Assembly: GCA_029974835.1 (NCBI GenBank)
Contig: JARKQN010000074.1
Location: forward strand, 1 to 49,735
DNA length: 49,735 nucleotides
DNA from: Bacteroidales bacterium
Lineage (GTDB): Bacteria; Bacteroidota; Bacteroidia; Bacteroidales; VadinHA17
Reading direction: 5' to 3'
Shown here one piece after another: positions 1-8,834 of the stretch. Within the stretch, counting starts at the first letter, position 1. Each line of letters starts with the position of its first letter. The notes beneath the pieces were generated by a model, which worked only from the letters and a program-made list of their open reading frames with translations, searched no databases and was not told the DNA's origin. A program made the position numbers and the translations under genes.

Positions 1-138
1 TATTCATGCGCGTTTCATATTTAAACACACGACAAAACAAAATATTTTTCCCATACGAAATAATTTTTACGGGAATCAAATTTAATAATTACCCTAGTGA
101 AATTCAACCGGTTTGCACTAAGAATTCAGGGAAGCCGG

Positions 139-1296
139 TTAATGCTTCCTCACGGCATATAACAGGTTTATGGCCCTTGTCCGCCAGTTATAGCCTAGGG
201 TAAATGGAACCGGTTTTATTGACGTATCCCTGTAGGCCTCCGCAAGGTCGGTTTCATTAATCCACGAAAATTCCTTACCGGGCCTGATATACTTTCCGTA
301 CAGTTTAATATCCCAAAGGTTTTTGTCAAAAAATTTGTAGGCAATACCCGAATCATCCTGGAGGATTGTCAGGCTTTTGTCAATGATGATATTTCTTATA
401 CCGGAAAAATCTTTCCCGTGCATAAGATAAGAAGCTGCTTTCAGGTATGTGCGGCATTCGGGCAATGAGCTGAGGTATTTTTTAAGGGGCGGATTATTTT
501 TCAGACCCTCGTCGGATATATCAGCCTTAAGGTAAACAACCGATTGGAGATACCTTCCTGTATCGCGTGCAAAACTGATCTTTACGCCGCGTGAAAAGAT
601 CTTGCCGTTTTTCATGCTGTCGGCATTCTGCAGCACGCCGGAGCTGTCGATGGCCACGTCATTAACCGCCACAATCCTGTAGCCCCTTCTTTTTATAAAC
701 ATTGCCATTACAGGCAGGGTTCCGTTAACTTCGTTTTTTTTGAGGGCCTCAATCATGTGGCCTGTAATGAAATAACTTCTGAGGAAAAGGTCCGAAAGGG
801 AATTCCATATATCGGCCGTATATTCCTCAACATCTTTCGGCTGCATGGTGCATACGGGAGGAAGCTTGCCTGGAGGTTCAAGTCCGATAAGCAGGTATTC
901 TGACGCATCAGGGTAAAAAATATTTGCATTCAGAAAGTCAGGGCCTCCGAAAGGATAAAAAAGAAGTGCCGAATCATGCCTGCCCTGTATTTCACCATCG
1001 GCCCATTTGTTCATTTTGATAAAGCGGGAGGTATCAAGGTATGTAAATCCGCTGTCCATTCTTTCGGCAAATTTCTGCCATGCCGGCAATGTATCAATGC
1101 CCGCGGTACATTTCGTCCTGCCGGGCACAATTCCGGATATCACCGAGGCAATGTCGTCATTTAATGTATCGTAAGGAATCCTGAAAACTTCCTTTTCGGG
1201 AGGAGTAACTGTAATGTTTGGCTGTTTAGGGCGGCATGAGAAAATTGTGCCGGAGATGACTAACAAAAGAATAAGCGACGACTTATGAAATTGCAT
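139..1296 (-). CDS. Lipoprotein of unknown function
   Basis: This 385-residue protein begins with a short hydrophobic signal ending in a lipobox, with Cys21 as the expected lipidated residue, so it should be anchored in a membrane facing the periplasm or surface. The mature part is soluble and has no repeat or catalytic motif that I can name. A conserved-looking patch around residues 110-145 (LLFYPFGGPDFLNANIFYP) resembles a stretch seen in uncharacterised Bacteroidota proteins, but I cannot attach a function to it. Its start overlaps the end of the upstream permease gene by 14 bases, which suggests translational coupling. The gene is complete; the 138 bases left of it are AT-rich and show no gene. 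Confidence 0.8.
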   Translation of the reverse strand: MQFHKSSLILLLVISGTIFSCRPKQPNITVTPPEKEVFRIPYDTLNDDIASVISGIVPGRTKCTAGIDTLPAWQKFAERMDSGFTYLDTSRFIKMNKWADGEIQGRHDSALLFYPFGGPDFLNANIFYPDASEYLLIGLEPPGKLPPVCTMQPKDVEEYTADIWNSLSDLFLRSYFITGHMIEALKKNEVNGTLPVMAMFIKRRGYRIVAVNDVAIDSSGVLQNADSMKNGKIFSRGVKISFARDTGRYLQSVVYLKADISDEGLKNNPPLKKYLSSLPECRTYLKAASYLMHGKDFSGIRNIIIDKSLTILQDDSGIAYKFFDKNLWDIKLYGKYIRPGKEFSWINETDLAEAYRDTSIKPVPFTLGYNWRTRAINLLYAVRKH

Positions 1297-2596
1297 TTTG
1301 TTTTGATTTTACAAGTAAAAAATAGACTATCAAACCGCAAAGTGTGATTCCAAGTCCGGCAAGCGACTGTACCGGCCTGTTTGCAAAAACATATACCATC
1401 ATGCAGCCTTCAACTATTATGAAGAACAAGGGGATAAACGGATATCCGAAAGTATGGTAAAAGCTTTCATTGTTCTTTTTCATTCTGTGCCTTAATACAA
1501 AAAGGCCTGTTACAGAGGCTATTGTAAATATGCTCAACGTGAACCCGATGAGAGTCATTATCTGTTCGAAGGTTGAGGTCCAGATAAGTGCCAGGGATAT
1601 GACTGTTAAAAGAATTGTCGCATAAAAGGGAGAACCGTTGCGGTTCTCTTTTCCAAGGAAACCCAGCGGGCCATAGTCGTCCGCCAATGCCTGGGTTACG
1701 CGCGGGCCCAGAATCAGGAGGGAATTTATTGAGGCAACAAGTCCGATCGAGATCAGCACAGCCACAAATTTGCCTCCCATCTCTCCGAAGATATTCCTTG
1801 CCGCGAGGAAAGCCACATCAACTTTTCCTTTCAGCTCATCAATCGGAACTGTATAGAGAAAAACAAAGTTTAGCAGGGTATAAAGGGTCATTACAATAAG
1901 CGTTCCTGTTATAAAAATAACAGGCAGATTTTTCACCGGGTCCTTCACCTGGTGGGTGATATAAGCTGCCGAATTCCATCCCGAATAGGCAAATGAAACA
2001 TATACGAGGGATACTGCGAAAGCAGGATTTATGACCTGTTTGAAATCGGCCCGGGTGAATGTAAAGGCAAAATCGCTGTGTCCGCCTTTAATAATTCCTG
2101 CCGTGCAAAGCGTAAGAATAAGGATTATGTTAAGCGTTGTGGTGACAAAGTTGAAGTTTGCGCCTGTCCGGAAGCTGCTTGAGTTAAGGACCGTCAGCAG
2201 GATTATTACCACAATCGCGGTTATCATAGGCGGGACGGGTATCAGATTCCCGGCATAGGTGCCGAGAGCGATGGCGGCAATCGCGAGAGGAGCGGCAAAG
2301 CCGATTGTCATCGAAATGAAACCTGAAAGGAATCCGAAGGCAGGGTGGAAGATTCTCGAAAGAAATATGTATTCTCCGCCCGATTTTGGTATCCGGGCCG
2401 CAAGTTCGCCGTATGTCAGCGCGCCGCAGAGAGCCACAAGTCCGCCGGTTATCCAGATAAGTATCAGAGCCAGGATTGAATTGACGCCTGCAGCCTGCAG
2501 ACCAAGGCTGGTGTATACCCCTGTACCTATCATGTTTGACACAACAATAGCTGTCGCACGCGACGGGGTGATAAGTTTTCCCTTTTCCAATTTCAA
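1283..2596 (-). CDS. APC-family amino acid permease
   Basis: A 437-residue inner-membrane transporter with about twelve hydrophobic segments. The first segment contains the APC-superfamily helix-1 motif (NMIGTGVYTSLGLQ, near residues 21-34) that forms part of the substrate site. A GGEYIFL stretch near residue 73 also fits amino-acid/polyamine/organocation permeases. It probably imports amino acids with a coupling ion; the substrate cannot be told from sequence. No ATG precedes the first helix in this frame, so translation most likely starts at the TTG at 2596, which follows an in-frame stop about 12 codons upstream. The downstream lipoprotein gene overlaps its 3' end, so the two are probably co-transcribed. 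Confidence 0.88.
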   Translation of the reverse strand: MKLEKGKLITPSRATAIVVSNMIGTGVYTSLGLQAAGVNSILALILIWITGGLVALCGALTYGELAARIPKSGGEYIFLSRIFHPAFGFLSGFISMTIGFAAPLAIAAIALGTYAGNLIPVPPMITAIVVIILLTVLNSSSFRTGANFNFVTTTLNIILILTLCTAGIIKGGHSDFAFTFTRADFKQVINPAFAVSLVYVSFAYSGWNSAAYITHQVKDPVKNLPVIFITGTLIVMTLYTLLNFVFLYTVPIDELKGKVDVAFLAARNIFGEMGGKFVAVLISIGLVASINSLLILGPRVTQALADDYGPLGFLGKENRNGSPFYATILLTVISLALIWTSTFEQIMTLIGFTLSIFTIASVTGLFVLRHRMKKNNESFYHTFGYPFIPLFFIIVEGCMMVYVFANRPVQSLAGLGITLCGLIVYFLLVKSKQNAIS

Positions 2597-2660
2597 TTGT
2601 TTTGAAGCTGGTAAAAGTAGTAAACAAAATCAAATTTCACTATGGAAGTTTTTGGCTTTG

Positions 2661-3140
2661 TCAGCTCCTTTTCACCGTTCCTTTTAAAAGGAAGAGAATT
2701 TTAAGAGCTTCATCGGCATGCTTTTCCGGTCGCAGCTGGGAGCTGAAGACATGAACAATTTTTCCTTCACTATCAATAATATAGGTTACCCTTCCGGGAA
2801 GAGTTCCGAATAAAAACGAAGGCACACCGAACAACTTTCTGATCCTGTTTCCCTCATCACTCAGAATCCTGTAAGGCAACAGGTTCTTTCCTGCAAAAGC
2901 GTTGTGGCTGTCGACCGATTGTCCGCTTATACCTATTACTTCGGCATTTGCCTCGATGAAAGCATCGTACAGATCGCGGAAATAGCATACTTCCCTTGTA
3001 CAGGCAGGGCTCTCATCCTGGGGATAGAAAAAAATCACCAGGTTCCTTCGACCTAAGAGTGACCCTATGTCAAACAATTTACCATCCTGGTCGGGCAGGG
3101 AAAAAAGAGGAACCTTATCCCCGGTTTTTAATCCAGCCAT
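2661..3140 (-). CDS. bcp: Peroxiredoxin, PrxQ/BCP type
   Basis: A 159-residue thiol peroxidase that should reduce hydrogen peroxide and organic hydroperoxides in the cytoplasm. The peroxidatic cysteine is Cys47 in PQDESPAC, and a second cysteine, Cys52, lies five residues later in CTREVC, which is the PrxQ/BCP spacing for an intramolecular disulfide. The usual Thr of the PxxxTxxC motif is Ser44 here. The length matches the family (150-160 residues). It ends with the usual AhpC/TSA thioredoxin-like fold segment (GRVTYIIDSEGKIVHVF). It follows the FakA-DegV fusion gene by about 50 bases on the same strand and may be co-transcribed with it. Confidence 0.92.
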   Translation of the reverse strand: MAGLKTGDKVPLFSLPDQDGKLFDIGSLLGRRNLVIFFYPQDESPACTREVCYFRDLYDAFIEANAEVIGISGQSVDSHNAFAGKNLLPYRILSDEGNRIRKLFGVPSFLFGTLPGRVTYIIDSEGKIVHVFSSQLRPEKHADEALKILFLLKGTVKRS

Positions 3141-3193
3141 AAAATGAATGCTGTTTTACTTATTAAACAACAGCCGGTATGTTTTTGTTTGGA

Positions 3194-4999
3194 TTATTCC
3201 GACATAATTGCAACAGCCGAGCCTCCCGAGCCGGTGTGAAGGCCTATAACCGGAGAAATGTTCATTACCGAGAGGGGCTCCCTTCCTGTTAACTCCTTCA
3301 TCTTCTCAGTGTACCATGCTGCATCATCCGGGTTGTTGGCGTGAAGCACAACATAATTCCAGGTTTTCCTGCCGGAGAGATGGCTCCGGATATGTTTCAT
3401 AATTTTCTCAAGCCCGGAAGTGCGGTTGAATGCCTTATCGAGGACCGTAACTTTTCCCTCCCCGTCAAGGGTAAGGAGAGGGTTGATGTTTAAAAGCCTG
3501 GCTATCATTCCCTTCACAAACGACAATCTCCCCCCTTTTATGAGGTATTTAATAGTATCAACCCTGATAAACAGACGGGAGTTCTCAATCCACTTTTCGG
3601 CCATTTCCACTATCTCCCGGTGAGAAAGGCCTTTTTCAACCGATTCTGCAATTCGTGCAAGCAGCAGCCCCGACATGCCCGAGATACCCTTCGAATTTAA
3701 AACGGTTATACGTTTCCCCGATTCTCTGCTGACTTTCCTGGCAGCCTTTGCTGCACTCTGCCATGTACCGCTCAGTTTTTCAGAAAGAGTGACTGCGATT
3801 ACCGAGTCGTAATGCGAGGCCAAATGAGAAAAGGTATTAACGAAAGCCGCCTCGTTGGCCTGCGACGACCTGGGATAATCCTTTGCATCCTCCAGCATCC
3901 GGTAAAACTGTTCCGGCCTTATTGTCACCTTGTCGAGGTACTGGCTGTCGCCGAAATGTATATTCACAGGAATCACATTGACCTGGTATTTCTCAATGAG
4001 GCTCTCTTCAATGTCGCATGTTGAATCAACAACAAGTGCAACCGGAAACTTCCTTCTGAATACCGATTCACTCTGGCGGACCATGTCCTCAGCTTTCTGA
4101 AAGGTTATTGTGCCGTAATCCCTGAGTCTGAAAATAAGGTCTGCAGGAGTATCCGTGTGGACATGTAATCGCATCATTTTTTTACTTCCTGCAAGCACAG
4201 CGGAGTCGCCGAATTCTTCAAGCATCCTCCTCAGTTCTTCCTTTTCCGCAGATACATTCCTCAACACTGCCTCGGTGCAATATCTGTATCTGACCTCTTC
4301 GGCTATTATCTCTTCAAATGCAGGAAGTTGAAGGTTTACAGGTGCGGAGCGAAGCAATTCTTTAAGGTTTCTGTTATTGATGAATTCAATAATCCCTTCT
4401 ATGAACAGTACAAATCCTTTTGCACCGGCATCCACAACCCTATTGTTTGCCAGCACCTTCAGCTTTGAACTGGTCTCTTCAAGCGACCTGCATAACACCT
4501 CGTAAGAGTTAAGAAGCATCTGGTTGAAATCAGAAAAAGTCTGGCGGCCGGCATAAATATAATCTGCCCATTCCCTGATGACTGTAAGTATGGTACCTTC
4601 GACGGGATTGGAAACAGCTTCGTAAATATATCGCACCGCTCTTTTTACCGATTCGGCAAAATCGCTCAGAGTGATGCTTTTAATATCGGCCGTTTCGATG
4701 CTGAGACCGTAAAAAAACTGTGCAAATATTATTCCTGAGTTGCCCCGTGCGTTAAGCAGGACAGTCTCGGCAATTCTTTCCGCCGTAACTTTATATGACC
4801 TGTGAGGCAGAAGCGATTCAATTACCGCTCTGGTGGTTGCGGCAAGGTTTGTACCGGTATCGCCGTCGTTAACCGGGAATACGTTAATCCTGTTCAGATC
4901 CGCCTGACTGGCAATAAGCTTTCTTGCCCCTGCCATAAAGGAATAGTAAAGCCTGCGTCCGTCAAGCTCCCTAAGCATCTCCTGATTACCGGTTATCAT
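3194..4999 (-). CDS. FakA-like kinase fused to DegV/FakB-like protein
   Basis: This 601-residue protein joins two parts that are separate in the Firmicutes fatty-acid kinase. Residues 1-215 form a DhaL (Dak2) ATP-binding domain with the metal-binding motif NDGDTGTN at 44-51. Residues 230-315 match the FakA middle region, with Cys241 in YCTE and His279/His281 in LHVHT as likely metal ligands. Residues 319-601 are a DegV/EDD domain: VVDSTCD, the lipid-binding PRSSQ at 376-380, the SEKLSGT loop at 406-412, and IKGGRLS near 487-493. In the known system FakA phosphorylates a fatty acid held by FakB, so this could be a single-chain version. The reaction and the lipid are inferred from homology. Confidence 0.88.
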   Translation of the reverse strand: MITGNQEMLRELDGRRLYYSFMAGARKLIASQADLNRINVFPVNDGDTGTNLAATTRAVIESLLPHRSYKVTAERIAETVLLNARGNSGIIFAQFFYGLSIETADIKSITLSDFAESVKRAVRYIYEAVSNPVEGTILTVIREWADYIYAGRQTFSDFNQMLLNSYEVLCRSLEETSSKLKVLANNRVVDAGAKGFVLFIEGIIEFINNRNLKELLRSAPVNLQLPAFEEIIAEEVRYRYCTEAVLRNVSAEKEELRRMLEEFGDSAVLAGSKKMMRLHVHTDTPADLIFRLRDYGTITFQKAEDMVRQSESVFRRKFPVALVVDSTCDIEESLIEKYQVNVIPVNIHFGDSQYLDKVTIRPEQFYRMLEDAKDYPRSSQANEAAFVNTFSHLASHYDSVIAVTLSEKLSGTWQSAAKAARKVSRESGKRITVLNSKGISGMSGLLLARIAESVEKGLSHREIVEMAEKWIENSRLFIRVDTIKYLIKGGRLSFVKGMIARLLNINPLLTLDGEGKVTVLDKAFNRTSGLEKIMKHIRSHLSGRKTWNYVVLHANNPDDAAWYTEKMKELTGREPLSVMNISPVIGLHTGSGGSAVAIMSE

Positions 5000-5024
5000 C
5001 TGATTACTGCTTTCCCCGGGGCGG

Positions 5025-5032
5025 CAAAGATA
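5025..5032 (-). promoter_or_regulatory. Candidate -7 promoter element (TATCTTTG)
   Basis: On the minus strand this reads TATCTTTG, a full match to the Bacteroidota -7 consensus TAnnTTTG. It lies 25 bases before the ATG of the FakA-DegV fusion gene, giving a short leader. No clear -33 TTG is present, so it is only a candidate. Confidence 0.4.
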
Positions 5033-5037
5033 AACAT

Positions 5038-5655
5038 TTAATTTTTCCGGCCATACAGGATAAACAAGGGGAACTCTTTTCTTAATCCGCCGGCAGTTTT
5101 CTCAATGGTATGGAATGTGCGGTATGAGAGGTTCCTGAATCCTTCCGACTCAAGTTTCCGTGCCAGATATTCAGGGTCAAAGCCCCTGTGTCCGTCAAAG
5201 TCAGGGTCACTCTCATGGAATGAACCGTCTTCCGTGTAAAGGTCACCCAGAATGAGCCAGCCACCCGGTTTTATAATCTCCCTGAAATCTGAAAACAGGG
5301 ATGTTAAATCCCTGACATGGTGCAGGGTGAGCAAGGTATACACCAGATCAAATTTTTCAAGTGATCTGAGAGAATTTGATTCATTAAGATGATAAGGGAT
5401 CATATTGGTGATATTATTCTGCAGAATCTTATCGTTCAATACTTTAAGCATACCTTCTGAGGTATCTGCCAGAATGATCTCACCTGTCCTCTCCTTAAGG
5501 TTAAAACTAACCAGTCCGGTTCCGCAGCCGAACTCAAGCGCCCTTTCAGGGAAACAATTCTCCGTAATCCTTAAAATTTCTTCAGCAAACAGCGCGGCTC
5601 TTATGTGTTTGCCGGGGTCTTTGTCCCAATCCCCTGCCTTTGTATCAAAATTCAT
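5038..5655 (-). CDS. Class I SAM-dependent methyltransferase
   Basis: A 205-residue cytoplasmic protein with a seven-strand Rossmann methyltransferase fold. Motif I is ALEFGCGTGLVSFNL near residues 39-53, and the acidic residue of motif II is in IILADTSEGML. A post-motif segment, FDLVYTLLTLHHVRDL, lies near residues 103-118, followed by a GGWLILGDLYTEDGSF motif. It should transfer a methyl group from S-adenosylmethionine to a small molecule. The substrate is unknown, and the sequence resembles the broad UbiE/Methyltransf_11 group rather than any specific enzyme. It is only about 38 bases upstream of the FakA-DegV gene on the same strand. Its own ATG at 5655 is the only good start. Confidence 0.85.
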   Translation of the reverse strand: MNFDTKAGDWDKDPGKHIRAALFAEEILRITENCFPERALEFGCGTGLVSFNLKERTGEIILADTSEGMLKVLNDKILQNNITNMIPYHLNESNSLRSLEKFDLVYTLLTLHHVRDLTSLFSDFREIIKPGGWLILGDLYTEDGSFHESDPDFDGHRGFDPEYLARKLESEGFRNLSYRTFHTIEKTAGGLRKEFPLFILYGRKN

Positions 5656-5729
5656 TGTCCGGATTATTAACTGATATTCTAACAGAGAATGCCGGAAAAT
5701 GTTTTGTCTGAAAGCAGAACAGTCATATT

Positions 5730-7004
5730 TCAGTTCATTATTATGTAGCGGGCACCTCCCCCGCTACTTCCGAAACGCGGATTCACGACATTATTATAAA
5801 TTGAACCGAAGGTGTAAGAAAAGCCGAACATTGCATAAAATGAATACTGTGTTTCAAGTTGCTTCCGGCGTAAAAGGACCTCTTCGGTTGTGGCTCCGCC
5901 CTTTACAAGGCTGAGCTGGTCGTGAATCAGTGTCACTCCTCCTCCAAGTTCGAGATTCAGGCCTTTTGCTATTCTGAGACTCAGGTCACCGTCGAGTGAG
6001 AGGTTGTTCTTTGACCAGTCGTGAAGGTAATTGCTGTAACCAAGGCTTACATCGACCGAACCCCATTTCTGAACAACTGCATAGGCGGCGGTGAGAGAAT
6101 GCTTCCACAGGTTTTCCCTTGTTTTATTATAAATGGTGGTATCGTTGTAGAATACAGGGTTAAAACCCGCGCGGTAAAGCAGTCTCAGTTGTTTTCTTGT
6201 TGATTGTGAATACGGATAAATGTCGTACTCAATACCCGGCATAAGGCTTAAGGAGAGCTTAAGATTGCTGTAGCTTGAGGCTCCTGCGGATAACGACCCT
6301 CCGTATGACCAGTGGTCGGAAATACTTCTGACAACAAGCGTGTTGAAAGAGGTGGAATTATTCCTGCTTGTATAGGTTGCCCCGTTAATATTGAATTTGT
6401 CAACCCCGTAACTGTAATTGGCCGATATATTCACTTTCCAGTCTTCAGTAATCTTACTGGCCGACATATTCCCGTAAAGGTTGGTATAGTTATAGGATTT
6501 CTCCCCGTTAAGAAACCCCGAAACTGATGTCCGGAAAACCCAGTTGTTCCATTTATCGTTAGTAACGGTTTCCCTGAGAGGAAGAGTAAAACTAACGTTG
6601 ATGTATTTTGCCAGAGGTGTTCTGGCCACATATCTCATAAGACCCATTTTGAGTACCTTCACCTGCTGCTCCCTGATAAAATCCTGAGTATCGTCGGGCG
6701 ATGAAGTAAAAGAAACTGTATCGGCCATTCCGGCAAAACGATTCTGTCCTGAAATAAAATAGGTATACTGCATACCGCCGGATCCGGCCGACTGATATGT
6801 GGATATAATGTAAACGTCTGCTTCCTTAAGGTCTCTCACGTAATTTATATAAGGGATTTCCTTTCGGATATAATCAGAAGCATCCATATATACATTGAGG
6901 GCATCTTTTCTGATATTATCGGTGTTTACACCAGGTTCCTGGGCGGAAGCCCATAAAATAGAAAAAGAAAATAGGGTTATCAGCGAAAAAATTTTAGTTG
7001 GCAT
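5730..7004 (-). CDS. Outer-membrane barrel-like protein, unknown family (copy 1)
   Basis: A 424-residue exported protein with a Sec signal peptide at about residues 1-21 (cleavage after WASAQ). Residues 25-140 form a conserved N-terminal domain with EIPYINYVRDLKEADVYI and LKMGLMRYVARTPLA. The rest is rich in alternating aromatic and polar strands that look like an outer-membrane beta-barrel (SYGGSLSAGASSYS, LGYSNYLHDWSKN). It ends in FGSIYNNVVNPRFGSSGGG and a short tail. It is clearly paralogous to the protein at 20925-22220, but it lacks the CxxC found near the N-terminus of that copy. No function is known to me. It appears to be transcribed alone. Confidence 0.82.
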   Translation of the reverse strand: MPTKIFSLITLFSFSILWASAQEPGVNTDNIRKDALNVYMDASDYIRKEIPYINYVRDLKEADVYIISTYQSAGSGGMQYTYFISGQNRFAGMADTVSFTSSPDDTQDFIREQQVKVLKMGLMRYVARTPLAKYINVSFTLPLRETVTNDKWNNWVFRTSVSGFLNGEKSYNYTNLYGNMSASKITEDWKVNISANYSYGVDKFNINGATYTSRNNSTSFNTLVVRSISDHWSYGGSLSAGASSYSNLKLSLSLMPGIEYDIYPYSQSTRKQLRLLYRAGFNPVFYNDTTIYNKTRENLWKHSLTAAYAVVQKWGSVDVSLGYSNYLHDWSKNNLSLDGDLSLRIAKGLNLELGGGVTLIHDQLSLVKGGATTEEVLLRRKQLETQYSFYAMFGFSYTFGSIYNNVVNPRFGSSGGGARYIIMN

Positions 7005-7115
7005 GGCTGGTTAGATAAATTTTATTACGAAGGTAAGAGAATACGGCAAGTTATAACTAAAATTTTAAAAGTTTAACAGTACATTAACCTGCCGTTAACA
7101 ATAATATTGCCTGTC

Positions 7116-7352
7116 TCAGTGATTTTTTTCCCTGAGAATCTCTTTTATTTCTCCCAGATCTTTCTTAACGTCACGATAGTTCAGATTATTCCTGTATATC
7201 ATCATTATGATTTTTACCGAAACCATGAAAACGCCGGCCTCGAGCAGCAGGTCGTGTGTAAAACCCTTAAAGAACAGGGCGCCGATAAACAGCAATGCTG
7301 TAATAATCAGTACCGCAAGCGACCAGTAATCGATGTAATCAGTTATTTTCAT
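7116..7352 (-). CDS. Small two-helix membrane protein in the carotenoid operon
   Basis: A 78-residue protein that starts two bases after the crtI stop codon, so it is almost certainly translated from the same message. Residues 10-27 and 35-52 are hydrophobic helices. The charged C-terminal tail (YRDVKKDLGEIKEILREKNH) looks amphipathic or coiled-coil. It carries no motif of a lycopene cyclase or desaturase. I do not recognise the family. It may help hold the pathway enzymes at the membrane, or it may be an unrelated passenger gene. Its tight coupling to crtI argues that it is a real gene. Confidence 0.7.
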   Translation of the reverse strand: MKITDYIDYWSLAVLIITALLFIGALFFKGFTHDLLLEAGVFMVSVKIIMMIYRNNLNYRDVKKDLGEIKEILREKNH

Positions 7353-7354
7353 AT

Positions 7355-8833
7355 TTACTTCCTGTCATGTTTTTCAATCCTTTCAAATGCCAGTTGTGAA
7401 CTTATGAGTACCATAGGCAATCCCGTGCCGGGAATTGTTGAAGCACCTGTATAAAACAGATTATCGAACTCTTCATCATAGTTTTTCGGCCTGAATGCAC
7501 CTATCTGGAGCATGTCATGAGCCAGACCCAGGCCGCTTCCGCGGTGCAGGTTAAACTGACGTCCCCAGTCCTCAGGCGTATAAACAGTGAGCGATGCAAT
7601 ATGCGGCCTCAGATCCATGCCTGTTCTGCCGGAAAAATCGTCAATGATACTGTGCACTATCTCATCCCTGTCGCTCCAGTCAGCTTTAAACCGAAGGTCG
7701 GGGACGGGGCAGACCACGAAGATACTTTCTCCCCCTTCCGGTGCGCATTCGGGATTATGCCGCGACAGAACATTAACATAGTAATATGGCTTCTGAAGGG
7801 TATCAGGGTTCTTAAACACCTTGTCGGCGTATTCCCTGAAATTGTCCCCCAGGTAATAGTTATGATGATGCACGTGCGGGATCTTGCAGTCGAGCCCGAT
7901 ATAGATTGTCAGAGGACCCATGGTCCAGTTCATTTTGTCGAGTTTCTGTGTTGAAAATGCAGGCCTTTTCAGTACGCTTCCCCTGAAAACAGCCGCATCG
8001 GCATTAACAGCAAATATATCAGCCTCATGCCGTTTACCGCTGCTGTCGATAAGGCTTTTAAGCCGTTTACCAGATCCCTCCACACCGGTTATCTCGGTGT
8101 TGTAAGTAATTCTGACTCCCTTTTTTTCCAGTTCCTTAACGAATCCCTCAACTATCCTGTACATTCCGCCTTCAACATTAAAGTAACCGTCGTGCACAAA
8201 TTCGGTATATGAGAGAAGCGTGTATACCCCTGAAGTATCAAAAGGGGTACGGCCCAGAAAGAATGCGACAAGGGAAAGAATCTGCCTTGCCTCTTCGGAG
8301 GAGAAATATTTTGACACCTGGCTCCAGTATGTTCTGAAAAGGACTAACCCGTGTTCCGGATTAACTTTCATTAGGGTGAGAAGGTAATCGATCACAGAAT
8401 TATAGTTGCTTTTGATTACGATGTCGAAAGTGTCGTGAAATAATTTTCCGCTGTAACCGAGGAACCTCTTCATTTTTCTTTCGAAATCAGGCTCCACCTC
8501 CCCGAACTGCTGAGCGAGTCTGGCAATATCCCTGTAAAGGAACCATGTTTTCGGACTGTTTCTGAAGCTGACCGTGTACAGAGGATCGAGGCTGTAATAG
8601 GTGAACGGCAGTTCGATTCCGCAATCCCTGGCGAAATCTTTAAAGATATACGACATGCTGAAAAAGCTGGGCCCTATGTCGAAGGTAAAACCGTCTTTCT
8701 TAAGCTGCCCGAGACGACCGCCTGCCTGATTGTTTTTCTCCACTATTTCAACATTGTATCCTGCCGATGCCAGACGGAGTGCGAGTGAAATTCCGCCGAG
8801 CCCTGCTCCTGCTATCAATACTTTTTTCCCCAT
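7355..8833 (-). CDS. crtI: Phytoene desaturase family protein CrtI
   Basis: A 492-residue FAD-dependent carotenoid desaturase of normal family length. The N-terminal dinucleotide-binding motif is GAGLGG at residues 9-14, followed by the CrtI-type VEKNNQAGGRLG and FDIGPSFFSM. The C-terminal FAD and carotenoid signature is NLFYTGASTIPGTGLPMVL at about 453-471. CrtI enzymes introduce double bases into phytoene to give coloured polyenes such as lycopene. CrtI-like paralogues can instead carry out 3,4-desaturation (CrtD) or isomerisation, and the exact step cannot be fixed here. As the only desaturase in an operon with crtB, phytoene desaturation is the best call. One base separates it from the upstream TPR gene. 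Confidence 0.93.
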   Translation of the reverse strand: MGKKVLIAGAGLGGISLALRLASAGYNVEIVEKNNQAGGRLGQLKKDGFTFDIGPSFFSMSYIFKDFARDCGIELPFTYYSLDPLYTVSFRNSPKTWFLYRDIARLAQQFGEVEPDFERKMKRFLGYSGKLFHDTFDIVIKSNYNSVIDYLLTLMKVNPEHGLVLFRTYWSQVSKYFSSEEARQILSLVAFFLGRTPFDTSGVYTLLSYTEFVHDGYFNVEGGMYRIVEGFVKELEKKGVRITYNTEITGVEGSGKRLKSLIDSSGKRHEADIFAVNADAAVFRGSVLKRPAFSTQKLDKMNWTMGPLTIYIGLDCKIPHVHHHNYYLGDNFREYADKVFKNPDTLQKPYYYVNVLSRHNPECAPEGGESIFVVCPVPDLRFKADWSDRDEIVHSIIDDFSGRTGMDLRPHIASLTVYTPEDWGRQFNLHRGSGLGLAHDMLQIGAFRPKNYDEEFDNLFYTGASTIPGTGLPMVLISSQLAFERIEKHDRK

Positions 8834-8834
8834 A

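Noticed and set aside
6-203. A 65-codon frame at the left edge
   Set aside because: It runs into the antisense end of the lipoprotein gene, has no motif and no promoter; nothing supports it.
2184-2687. Long open frames on both strands across the permease start
   Set aside because: They overlap the well-supported APC permease frame, have no recognisable motif, and are rich in Arg/Pro as shadow frames usually are.
3150-3174. Inverted repeat GCTGTT/AACAGC between the fusion gene and the peroxiredoxin
   Set aside because: The arms are only six bases with a 13-base loop and no T-tract follows, so it is not a convincing terminator.
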